From assembly GCA_964651475.1 (NCBI GenBank), contig CAZYXV010000013.1, positions 57,112 to 121,111 on the forward strand: a stretch of DNA of 64,000 bases, given 5' to 3'. Positions 36,332-44,447 of the stretch are shown one piece after another. Made by a program: the position numbers and the translations under genes. Every line of letters starts with the position of its first letter. Position 1 is the stretch's first letter. Under the pieces are notes generated by a model. That model ran no database searches and was not told where the DNA came from. It saw only the letters and a list, made by a program, of their open reading frames with translations. The stretch is from JBGSMF01 sp964651475 (GTDB taxonomy: Bacteria; Chloroflexota; Anaerolineae; Fen-1058).

Positions 36332-36871
36332 ATGGCTGATCGAATCAAAGGATCCTGGGCGGCATTCAAGGATATTGCCATCATATTCTCGTTCATCGTC
36401 AACCTTGTTCTGGTTATCGTTTTGCTTGTGTTGCTCACTTTGTTGTTGCCGATCAAAAACTCGGTCGTTGTGCCCCTGCTGACTAACCTGGATACTGCTT
36501 TTGCGCATCTGGGTGATGCGCACATTCAAGATACAATCTCGATTAATCAGCAAGTGCCGGTTAACTTTACGCTTCCCTTGCAAACTGATACCACAGTAGT
36601 TACAGTAGGTGATGTGCCGCTAAATGTTCCGGCCACGTTCAGCCTGGGGCAATTCGGCCAGATTAACGGCATGGTGTCTCTCAAGTTGCCTGCGGGAACC
36701 GTGTTGCCCATCCGTCTTGATTTACAGGTGCCGGTCAACGAGCAAATCACAGTCGCATTCGACCAGCCGATAGACATTCACCTGGGAAAGAGAGGACTGG
36801 AGCCAGTGGTGGGCGAGTTGCGAGGCGTGGTCAGCCCCTATATCAAGTTGATGGATCAGTTGCCTAAATAG
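36332..36871 (+). CDS. Single-helix membrane protein of unknown function
   Basis: 179 residues from the ATG at 36332, chosen over an earlier in-frame ATG because AAGGAGG lies just upstream. One strong N-terminal helix (about 12-37, IIFSFIVNLVLVIVLLVLLT) is followed by an extracytoplasmic, beta-rich domain with repeated short strands (VPVNFTLPLQTDTTVV, VPLNVPATFSLGQFGQ, VPVNEQITVAFDQPID). The triple occurrence of VPxN suggests an internally repeated fold. Family not recognised. A terminator follows, so it is a single-gene unit. Confidence 0.7.
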   Translation: MADRIKGSWAAFKDIAIIFSFIVNLVLVIVLLVLLTLLLPIKNSVVVPLLTNLDTAFAHLGDAHIQDTISINQQVPVNFTLPLQTDTTVVTVGDVPLNVPATFSLGQFGQINGMVSLKLPAGTVLPIRLDLQVPVNEQITVAFDQPIDIHLGKRGLEPVVGELRGVVSPYIKLMDQLPK

Positions 36872-36891
36872 AAGCAACACTGTGCAACTGT

Positions 36892-36929
36892 AAGACGCCC
36901 TGGGTTTGAGACTCTGGGCGTCTTTGTTT
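36892..36929 (+). terminator. Rho-independent terminator overlapping parS
   Basis: AAGACGCCC (36892-36900) pairs with GGGCGTCTT (36916-36924), followed by TGTTT. Its T-tract is the first part of the parS site. Confidence 0.8.
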
Positions 36930-36940
36930 CACGTGAAACA
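36925..36940. promoter_or_regulatory. parS: parS centromere site
   Basis: TGTTTCACGTGAAACA, a perfect match to the bacterial consensus parS bound by ParB. It lies about 5.8 kb downstream of parB and 10 bases before the methyltransferase start codon. ParB loaded here would spread over the neighbouring genes. Confidence 0.93.
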
Positions 36941-36949
36941 ATTAAACCC

Positions 36950-37843
36950 ATGAGCTGCGACCCTTCTTCCGTTCCCATTTGCGATTACGAGGGCAGCCGC
37001 TACGCCGCCGAGTTTTGGACGCGCGAGCGGCGCTACGAAGACCTGGCCGAGCGCATCGCCTTGCGCAGGATTTTGCCGCCCACAGGGGGGCGAATCGTCG
37101 AAATTGGCGCGGGCGCTGGCCGGCTGGCCGATTTGTACGCCGGCTACGACGAGGTGGTCTTGATGGATTATGCGCGTTCGACGCTGCTCGAAGCGCGCCA
37201 ACGTTGGGGCGGCGACCCTCGTTTTCGCTTTGTAGCCGCCGATGTGTACCACCTGCCATTTGCGTCTGGCGTGTTCGATACGCTAGTGATGGTGCGCGTG
37301 ATGCACCATCTGGCCGATGTGCCCAAAGCGCTGGCTCAAATTGTGCCCACGTTGCGCCCCAATGCTACCTGTGTGGTGGAATACGCCAACAAGCGCAATC
37401 TCAAGGCCATCGCCCGCTGGCTGCTGCGCCGGCAGGATTGGTCTCCTTTTGATCCATTCCCTTACGAGTTTGCAAAGCTGAATTTTGACTTCCATCCCAC
37501 GTGGATGACAGATTGCCTTCGCCAGGCCGGGTTAACTCTCACCGGCGAGTTGACCGTGTCACACTTTAGGGCGCCGGTCCTCAAAAAGCTGGTGCCACCG
37601 CACTTGCTGGCTGCGTTGGATGGACTGGCGCAGCCTACAGGCCGCTGGTGGAAGCTCACGCCCAGCGTCTTTGTGCAGGCGTGCGCCCCGCGCAACAATC
37701 TCACCGCTCCTGCCGCGCAGTTATTCCAGTGCCCTCACTGCACACTTGTGTTGACTGAATCCGAGACTGGATTCAAATGCCCCGCCTGTGGTCGAGATTA
37801 CCCTGCGGTGGAGGGGGTGTACGATTTCAAGGCCGCATTATGA
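36950..37843 (+). CDS. SAM-dependent methyltransferase with C-terminal zinc ribbon
   Basis: 297 residues. Class-I Rossmann methyltransferase: motif I VEIGAGAGRL (residues 50-59), acidic MDYARS after strand 2, AADVYHLPFASGVFD as motif II and MVRVMHHLADV. After residue 250 a small Trm112-like zinc ribbon with two CxxC knuckles (CPHC, CPAC) and YPAVEGVYDF. Substrate unknown; the Trm112-like tail is often attached to methyltransferases acting on RNA, protein or small molecules. No ribosome site is seen. The gene starts 10 bases after parS, so ParB binding could affect its expression. Confidence 0.87.
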   Translation: MSCDPSSVPICDYEGSRYAAEFWTRERRYEDLAERIALRRILPPTGGRIVEIGAGAGRLADLYAGYDEVVLMDYARSTLLEARQRWGGDPRFRFVAADVYHLPFASGVFDTLVMVRVMHHLADVPKALAQIVPTLRPNATCVVEYANKRNLKAIARWLLRRQDWSPFDPFPYEFAKLNFDFHPTWMTDCLRQAGLTLTGELTVSHFRAPVLKKLVPPHLLAALDGLAQPTGRWWKLTPSVFVQACAPRNNLTAPAAQLFQCPHCTLVLTESETGFKCPACGRDYPAVEGVYDFKAAL

Positions 37844-37907
37844 ACACCACGAGCAAACCATTCGCTGCGTAGTTTTCCCCACAGTGTGTAAAATCCCACA
37901 TTCCCAC

Positions 37908-37961
37908 TAATTAAAAATTGTTATTAAAAATGATGAGTAGTTGAATATCGCAATTTTATAG
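37908..37961. other. AT-rich intergenic stretch
   Basis: The 233-base gap between the methyltransferase and the next gene contains a run much richer in A and T than its surroundings, preceded by TTTTCCCCACA, which is two mismatches from a DnaA box. It lies about 1 kb from parS. One imperfect box is too little to call an origin. Confidence 0.3.
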
Positions 37962-37976
37962 CGTTGCCCTGCGCAA

Positions 37977-38016
37977 AGAAGCCCGGTTTCCTTATAGAAA
38001 TCGGGCTTCTTTTTTC
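37977..38016 (+). terminator. Rho-independent terminator before the TPR/FtsZ-like cluster
   Basis: AGAAGCCCGGTTTC (37977-37990) and GAAATCGGGCTTCT (37997-38010) form a 14-base stem with one G-U pair, followed by a T-rich run. It isolates the downstream gene cluster from the methyltransferase. Confidence 0.85.
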
Positions 38017-38076
38017 TTGTGTGGCAGCCAATCGCGCTGGCACGAAACTTGCGTGTATACAGATAGGAGGTGAACG

Positions 38077-38391
38077 ATGGACATTTCAGATATGCAAGTG
38101 GCGATGGCCGGGGTGTTGTTTTTGTTGGGGTTGGTCGGGTTCATCACAGGCTTGCGCACAATGCTGGCTTCAGAGTATCGCAACTCGATGCGGGCGCTTT
38201 CGGCGCAGTCGGGCAAGTTCGGCGCAAAGGGATTGGGCGATCCCGCGATTGTGCCATTGATGGACGCGACGGCGCGCCTCATCGAAGCGGTGAGCCAGCT
38301 GGTGCGCACTGCCGCCGGCGTGGGCGTGTTCTTGTGCATTTGTGGCGCTGGACTGTGCCTGACGGCCTTTTGGTTGTTGACGATGATATAG
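38077..38391 (+). CDS. Small two-helix membrane protein heading the TPR/protease/FtsZ-like cluster
   Basis: 104 residues, ATG with a strong ATAGGAGGTG site. Helices at about residues 9-29 (VAMAGVLFLLGLVGFITGL) and 80-102 (AGVGVFLCICGAGLCLTAF) flank a 50-residue polar, probably cytosolic, amphipathic segment. Family not recognised. It lies 29 bases before the giant TPR gene and after a terminator, so it is the likely first gene of that transcription unit and a possible membrane anchor for its products. Confidence 0.7.
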   Translation: MDISDMQVAMAGVLFLLGLVGFITGLRTMLASEYRNSMRALSAQSGKFGAKGLGDPAIVPLMDATARLIEAVSQLVRTAAGVGVFLCICGAGLCLTAFWLLTMI

Positions 38392-38420
38392 CGCCTTTGG
38401 CAACTCACGGGTTATGACGG

Positions 38421-41400
38421 ATGATTGAATTTTCCCCCGTGCTCCAGGAATATTTACGCCGCCTGGCAGGCCGTCAGCCAGCTTACCTGCCTGCCCAATC
38501 CGGCTTCCAGGCCATGCCAGAACCTGGCCAGACGACGCGGAGAGTAATTACCGGCCCCCGTGGCAGCGGCAAGACCACGGCGCTGCTGGCGCTTGCGGCG
38601 CAGGCCGCGCGTGAAATTGTGGCGTGCTTTCCCGCGCCAGAAGGCATGGGCAGCCCGCTTGACGACGTTTTGCTTTCGGTGGCAGAAATGCCGCTCTATG
38701 TGGACCTGCGCCAGTGGGGGGGATCGCTGCTCGATCTGGCCGCAGCGGCGATCAGGCCAGATAATGTTGCGGCGGGACGAGCGCACGCTCAAGACGTGCT
38801 GAACGGCCCGACACTGGTGCTGCTCGACCACGTAGAAAGTTTACCGGCAGGCTGCTCGGAAGTGTTGGGCGTGCAACTTGAACAATACGCTCCACCGCAA
38901 CGCGCCTCGGTATGGGCCGCCTGGCGGGCGCTGCCCGGCCGCACCTGGCCGGGCTGGTTAGAGGGTTGGCCCACAATCACGTTGGGTGATTGGAGCGATA
39001 CACAGTTGTTGCGGGCCATTCGAATGGCGTTTGAGCCGGGTGAGGAAATGGCGGCCAATGTGGCGCGTTGGCTGATAGGGGACGAGGCGGCGTGGCGCGC
39101 GGCGCATCGCCCACTTTATTTCCAGGCTATCCTTGGGGCGCTTGGTGCTTGTGCGCCGGATTGGCCGACGCGCGCCGGGCTGGCTATGCGGGCGCTGGGG
39201 GTGCTGCTTGATTTGGATCAAGAAATACTTGATTTGGATCAAGAAATACTTGATTGGGATCAAGAAATACTTGATTGGGATCAGGAAAGCGCCGTGCACG
39301 ATTGGCTTGAGCATGCAGGGTTTGGCGTGTGCCGGCTGGCGTGGATGATATTGGATGCCAGCAGCCTTGAGGCCAAAGACGCGGTGCGCGTGATGCAGGA
39401 ATCTGGCGGTGTGACACTCGACGCGCTCATTACGGCGGGCGTGTTGGTGCGCAGCGGCGCTCAGGTCAAGTTTGATCAACCTCTCATCGCCCACCTGTGC
39501 GCTGCCTGGGACGCCCGCGCTCGACCAGATCGCTTCGGGGGGGGCGAGCAGGCCTTGATTGGCCGGACTGGCCGAGCGCGGGCGCTGCATCACGCGTTGG
39601 ATATTGCCGAGGAACCAGCGGCGCTCTTGCATGCGGCGCTGGACATTTCTGCGCCAGTGGAAATGTTTAACGCAGCCGCCGCCTGGCTGGCCGCTGCACC
39701 GCCGGAGCGCGCCAGAGGAATTTTATTGGCGCTGGCGCAGCAACTCGCGCCTGATGCCATGATCGTGTTGGCCGGCGCGCTCAAGCAAAGCGCGCGCGCA
39801 AGCGGCGCTGCGCCAGACGCCCGCCTGGATCACTACGCTGCCGAGTTGGCGCGCTCGTCGCTGCGGCCGGGACAGCATCATCTGGCCTATCCCTACCAGG
39901 TCTGGCTGCCCGGCCCGGCCGCGCCAGCCTCGTGGCCAGTGCTGCGCCAGGCATCGTCGCACACGCTGCGCGCCGCGCTCGAAGACGTCGCCGGTCGCCC
40001 CGACGCCGCATTGCACTCGGCGCGTTCGGCGATGGCGGCAAGCGCTGCCGCCGCGGCGTGGACGGCGCACGAGTTTGGGTTGGAGCTTGAGCGGCAAGGC
40101 GATGCGCTTACGGAGCAAGCAACCTCCGCACTAGAGGCCTTTGAGCAAGCCATTACTTTACAGCCTCAAGAGCCAGCGCATCATCTTTGCGCCGGCCAGG
40201 CATTGCTTGGATTGGGCCGCGCAGCCAATGCGTTGGACTATATGCAGCGGGCGCTCGCGCTCGCGCCCCATGATGGCCGGATTTATCTGGCCATGGCCGA
40301 AGCGCACACACACTCCGGGCACATCGAACAAGCACGCCGCTGCGCAGAGCAAGCCGGGCCGCTTTTGCCAATGGATGCGGGTGTTTGGCGACGCCTGGGT
40401 CATGTATGGGCCGCACTGGATGAACCTGCTCGCGCCCTCGATGCGTGGCGGCGCGGCATAAATGCGTTGCCAGGTAGTCCTGGCAACCCTGCCGCACAGG
40501 CGTCAGAGTGCTATGTTGAACTGGGGCAGATTCACCTCGAGCAGTGCCAGGTGACGCAGGCCAGCGATGCATGCCAGAACGCGCTGACCTTTTGCCCGGA
40601 TAATGTTTTGGCGCATCGCGTGTTGGGCGAGGCTTGTTTATGCCTATCCTGGCAAGATGGCGGCTATCTTGGCGGCAGCGCTGTGGAAGCAGTTCGCCAC
40701 CTGGAAATCGCCGCCCAAGACCAGCCGGATGATGCGGCGCTTGACTTGCTCTGCGCCGAGGCGATGGCGCGCGCGGGACAGGAGCAGGTGGCGGTGTCTT
40801 TATTTGAGCGCGTGCTCAACCAGCGCCCCGGCGACTTGCGCGCTGCGGTTAGCCTGGCACGCCTCTACGCCGAACACGAGCGCCCCGCCGACGCTCAGGC
40901 CATTTTGGATTGGGCGCTGACACGGCAGTCCCATTATCCCCCGGCGCTGGCGGTAAAGGGATTGCTGGCTGAAAAACAATCGCAATTTGAGCAGGCCATC
41001 CGGCTGTATGCTCAAGCACTAGAGGGAGCGCCAGAGGATGTTGCACTGCGCTTGCCCCGCGCCCGCTTGTGCCGCCAACAAGGGCGCCTGGAAGAAGCGG
41101 ATGGCGAGCTTGAACAAGTCCTGGCAGCGCATCCCAACCATCCCGCCGCATTGCTGGAACTGGCGCGCGTTCGCCTGGCGCAAGCCAGGCCGTCATCGGC
41201 GTTCGAATGTCTACGGCAAATAAAAGCCGGCCAACAGAATGCCGAAGCGCTTTGTTTGTGGGCGCAGGCCTGTGCGGATGATGGCAAACCGGGCGCGGCG
41301 CTCAGGGTTTGGGCGCAAGCCGCGCGCCGTTACCCATCGCACGCGGCGGCGTTCGAAGGATTGGGGTGGGTGCTGAATCAACTTGGCCAATGCGCATCTA

Positions 41401-44400
41401 TTGACGGCGATGGCGATGGTGATGACATCTCTTTGCCTCAACTGATGAGACAGGATGGACGCCACCTGGCTGTGTTGGCTTACAAGCACGTTATCTTGCT
41501 AGAACCGGCGCGCGCTTTGGCGTATAGCGCGCTTGGACACCTCTACCGCGATTTGGGCCGCACAGAAGAAAGCGTGGCAATTTTGACCGAGGCCGTGCAG
41601 TTGTTGCCTGAAGATACAGCCTGCCGCGCCGAGTTGGGCCAATCGCTGGCGCACTTGAACCGGTGGCAGGAGGCTGAAGAACAATTCGCGCGCGCGGCGG
41701 CGCTAGAGCCAGACTCCTCACTGCATTGGCGCTGGCATGGCGGCGCACTGCGGCGTCTGGGGCGGTTTGGGCCGGCCCGCCAGGCGCTTGAGCACGCGCT
41801 CGAACTTGCCAGGGGCGACACATCGGCCATTCACGTCGAGCTGGCGTGGCTGTACCGCGATATGGGCGATGCGCCGCGCGCGTTGGCTGAGGCAGAGCGC
41901 GCAGGAGATGCGGCCACCAGGGCGGCGGATATTTTGGCGCTCGCCAGGGCGGCAGGGGTGTTGTGCGAGTTGGGTGAGGCGGCGCGGGCTGAAGCGTTGA
42001 TACTCGGCGCGCAAGATGGCATTGTGAGCCAACACTCCGCTGTGCTGCAACTAGAATTGGGACGGGCGCGCCTGGCCCAGGGACGGCTCGATTTGGCGCA
42101 GGCGGCGTTCGAGCATGCGGTGAGACTTGAACCACGGCGGGGCGAGTATCACGCGGCGCTGGCTGGCATCTTGGATCGCCTGGGACAATGGGAAGCCGCT
42201 GCGCGACGCTGGGAACAGGCGCGCGCGCTGGGCCACGAGACGGTCGAGTTGCTGCAAGCGCAAGGGCGAGCATTGCAAAATCTCGGTCGCCACGCCGAGG
42301 CGCTGGCGCTTTACGAGCGGCTGATTGACTTGCGGCCACGCGACGCCGACGCCTATCTTTCCGCAGCGCGCGCCGCGCACCGTTTGGGACGAGCCGAACG
42401 GGCGCTCGAGCTGGCAAGCTGGGCCACCTCGCTAAAAGCCGACCTTGTTCCGGCGTATGTGCTGATGGGCAACGTATTTCTGGAGCAAGGCAAGCGCGCA
42501 AGCCAGGCGCCGCACGAGCGCCGGGTGTTGTTGGGACTGGCGCAGGCGGCGTTGGAAAGCGGCCATCCCGAGCCGGCGCTGCAAGCGGCGCAGGCGATGC
42601 TAGAGCTCGACGGCGACGACGCCGATGCTTACACAGCGCGCGGCCTGGCGTATGCGCTTCGCAGCGAGGCGGCGGGGTTGGGGCAGCGGGAATGGCGAGA
42701 AGCGATTGCGGCGTTTTCTGCCGCGCTCGAACGACAGCCCGCCCACCCTGAAGCGGCCTGGGGGTTGGCCGGCGCGCTCGCGGCGCTCGGCATAAGCGCA
42801 GAGTGCGCGCTGCGCGAACTGGTGCTCGACCAGCCCGCGCCCACACTTGAGATTGACGCGAGGCTGGCAGCAATTCAAGTGTTGCCTGCTGATAATCACC
42901 AGAGAGAGGGGCGGTTTCTGGCGTGGGGAAAAGAGATTACGCCCTCGTATCGTAACGTGCTAAAAGCTGTGTTGGCAAGCCTGCGTGGAGAAAAGGTTCA
43001 GGCGGCCAATCAACTCAAGAGCGCCGGGCACGCGCCGGACCCATCGCCCGAGATATTGTATTGGATGGCGCTGGTGTTGAGGCGAGCGGGCGCGTTACGC
43101 CTGGGATGGGAAGCCGCGCGCCGCGCCACCCAACTAGACCCGCGCAATGCGCAGGTGATATACGAGTTGGGCGTTATCTTGGAGTCTGATGCGGGCGATC
43201 TTGCGTTGCGTCGGGCGCGTTCGGCTTTTGCGCGCGCGGCAGCGCTGGCGCCAGAGAATGCACTGTATGCGCACGCGCTGGCTCGCATCCACGTGCGATT
43301 GGAGGAAAACGGATTGGCGCGGCAGGCACTCGAGGCGGCTTTGAGCAAATTGCCTGATGTTCCAGCCTGGTATGTTGAACTGGGCCAGGTCTGCGCCGAT
43401 CAAGACGACCTGGATGCCTCTGCCTGCGCCCTGGAACAGGCGCGCCGCATCTGCCCCGGGCCAAAGGTACATCACCTGTTGGGCCAGGTTTATGCGCGCC
43501 AGGGGCGGCACGCTGCCGCCGCGTCCGAGCTGGAAACGGCCATTCGCGGCTCACCCGATCAAGTGGAATGGTGGATCGAACTGGGGAGACTGCACCACGA
43601 AAACGGCGCAGGCGGCCGGGCGTTGGCGGTGTACAAGCACGCCCTGGCGCGTTCGCCGCAAGATGCCCAGCTGGCGTTAATCGCGGCGCAGATGGCGGGT
43701 GAACTGGACCGTTGGCAAGAGGCGCTGCATATTATTGAGATGGCGCTGGTAAACAATCCGAACCAGGCCCCGCTGCAAGCGCGCACTGGCGCAATCCACG
43801 AGCGACTGGGTTGCCTGGAAGCGGCGGGCGAGGCTTACGAACGCGCCGCGCTTGCAGCGCCCCAGGTTGCGTCTTATCACCTGGACGCCGGGCGGCTGGC
43901 TTTGCGCGTAGGGCGCGCCGAAGCGGCGGCGCGCCACCTGGAGAACGCCATCCGCGCCGGTTGCGGCGTGTGTGAGGCGTTTGGTTTGCTGGGCGATGCT
44001 TACGCGGCGGCGGGGCGCCTCGACGAGGCCGCGCAGGCTTATCAACACGCCGCCACATTGGAACCCGGCAACGCAGCGCATCACGCGCGGCTGGCCCGGT
44101 TGTACCGCCGCCGCAATGACCGCGAGCAAATCCTGGCGCATTTAGAAGTAGCTCACTCGCTGGCGCCAGACGATGTGGATATTATAGAAGAAATGATTGC
44201 AATGTATGAAGAGCGGCGCGAGCATCGCAAGTCATTGCGCTTATATCTCAAACTGGTAGAGTTGCGCTCTGAGGCAGACGATTGCTTTCGGGCCGGCATG
44301 GCCTACAAGCGTCTCAAGGCGTATCCCGAAGCATTGGACATGTTTCGGCGCGCTACTCACCTGTCACCCAATCACACAGAGGCTCTCAAGCAAGTGGCCG

Positions 44401-44432
44401 TCGTCACTGCGATAGGATTCTTTTCTAAATAA
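38421..44432 (+). CDS. Giant P-loop NTPase with long TPR array (STAND-like)
   Basis: 2003 residues, no signal peptide. An N-terminal NTPase (about 1-360) has Walker A GPRGSGKTT (45-53) and Walker B TLVLLDHVES (Asp136), giving a NACHT/AAA-like layout. Residues 263-290 are four heptads LD(L/W)DQEI encoded by a 21-bp tandem repeat. From about residue 570 to the end the protein is almost wholly tetratricopeptide repeats, dozens of 34-residue units (for example ALDYMQRALALAPHDGRIYLAM, AANQLKSAG, AVEAVRHLEIAAQDQPDDAA). Such N-terminal switch plus superstructure-forming repeat proteins act as sensors or scaffolds (STAND class). The next gene encodes a TPR/cysteine-peptidase protein 15 bases away, which makes a sensor-effector pair plausible. 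Ligand and partner unproven. Confidence 0.87.
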   Translation: MIEFSPVLQEYLRRLAGRQPAYLPAQSGFQAMPEPGQTTRRVITGPRGSGKTTALLALAAQAAREIVACFPAPEGMGSPLDDVLLSVAEMPLYVDLRQWGGSLLDLAAAAIRPDNVAAGRAHAQDVLNGPTLVLLDHVESLPAGCSEVLGVQLEQYAPPQRASVWAAWRALPGRTWPGWLEGWPTITLGDWSDTQLLRAIRMAFEPGEEMAANVARWLIGDEAAWRAAHRPLYFQAILGALGACAPDWPTRAGLAMRALGVLLDLDQEILDLDQEILDWDQEILDWDQESAVHDWLEHAGFGVCRLAWMILDASSLEAKDAVRVMQESGGVTLDALITAGVLVRSGAQVKFDQPLIAHLCAAWDARARPDRFGGGEQALIGRTGRARALHHALDIAEEPAALLHAALDISAPVEMFNAAAAWLAAAPPERARGILLALAQQLAPDAMIVLAGALKQSARASGAAPDARLDHYAAELARSSLRPGQHHLAYPYQVWLPGPAAPASWPVLRQASSHTLRAALEDVAGRPDAALHSARSAMAASAAAAAWTAHEFGLELERQGDALTEQATSALEAFEQAITLQPQEPAHHLCAGQALLGLGRAANALDYMQRALALAPHDGRIYLAMAEAHTHSGHIEQARRCAEQAGPLLPMDAGVWRRLGHVWAALDEPARALDAWRRGINALPGSPGNPAAQASECYVELGQIHLEQCQVTQASDACQNALTFCPDNVLAHRVLGEACLCLSWQDGGYLGGSAVEAVRHLEIAAQDQPDDAALDLLCAEAMARAGQEQVAVSLFERVLNQRPGDLRAAVSLARLYAEHERPADAQAILDWALTRQSHYPPALAVKGLLAEKQSQFEQAIRLYAQALEGAPEDVALRLPRARLCRQQGRLEEADGELEQVLAAHPNHPAALLELARVRLAQARPSSAFECLRQIKAGQQNAEALCLWAQACADDGKPGAALRVWAQAARRYPSHAAAFEGLGWVLNQLGQCASIDGDGDGDDISLPQLMRQDGRHLAVLAYKHVILLEPARALAYSALGHLYRDLGRTEESVAILTEAVQLLPEDTACRAELGQSLAHLNRWQEAEEQFARAAALEPDSSLHWRWHGGALRRLGRFGPARQALEHALELARGDTSAIHVELAWLYRDMGDAPRALAEAERAGDAATRAADILALARAAGVLCELGEAARAEALILGAQDGIVSQHSAVLQLELGRARLAQGRLDLAQAAFEHAVRLEPRRGEYHAALAGILDRLGQWEAAARRWEQARALGHETVELLQAQGRALQNLGRHAEALALYERLIDLRPRDADAYLSAARAAHRLGRAERALELASWATSLKADLVPAYVLMGNVFLEQGKRASQAPHERRVLLGLAQAALESGHPEPALQAAQAMLELDGDDADAYTARGLAYALRSEAAGLGQREWREAIAAFSAALERQPAHPEAAWGLAGALAALGISAECALRELVLDQPAPTLEIDARLAAIQVLPADNHQREGRFLAWGKEITPSYRNVLKAVLASLRGEKVQAANQLKSAGHAPDPSPEILYWMALVLRRAGALRLGWEAARRATQLDPRNAQVIYELGVILESDAGDLALRRARSAFARAAALAPENALYAHALARIHVRLEENGLARQALEAALSKLPDVPAWYVELGQVCADQDDLDASACALEQARRICPGPKVHHLLGQVYARQGRHAAAASELETAIRGSPDQVEWWIELGRLHHENGAGGRALAVYKHALARSPQDAQLALIAAQMAGELDRWQEALHIIEMALVNNPNQAPLQARTGAIHERLGCLEAAGEAYERAALAAPQVASYHLDAGRLALRVGRAEAAARHLENAIRAGCGVCEAFGLLGDAYAAAGRLDEAAQAYQHAATLEPGNAAHHARLARLYRRRNDREQILAHLEVAHSLAPDDVDIIEEMIAMYEERREHRKSLRLYLKLVELRSEADDCFRAGMAYKRLKAYPEALDMFRRATHLSPNHTEALKQVAVVTAIGFFSK
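39207..39290 (+). repeat. 21-bp tandem repeat inside the NTPase gene
   Basis: Four in-frame units of 21 bases (CTTGATTTGGATCAAGAAAT plus A; the third and fourth have TGG for the second TTG, and the last also differs at its end). They encode LD(L/W)DQEI heptads, probably a short coiled or helical spacer between the NTPase and TPR parts. The copies are nearly identical at DNA level, so copy number could vary between strains. Confidence 0.9.
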
Positions 44433-44447
44433 AGTGCGAGCGTTTCA

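Noticed and set aside
37871..37881. TTTTCCCCACA as a DnaA box
   Set aside because: Two mismatches to TTATCCACA and no cluster of further boxes nearby.
41491..42873. 460-codon open frame on the minus strand, Arg/Pro-rich
   Set aside because: Lies entirely opposite the TPR array of the giant protein; composition is the mirror of a GC-rich Ala/Leu-rich gene, with no start site or family features.
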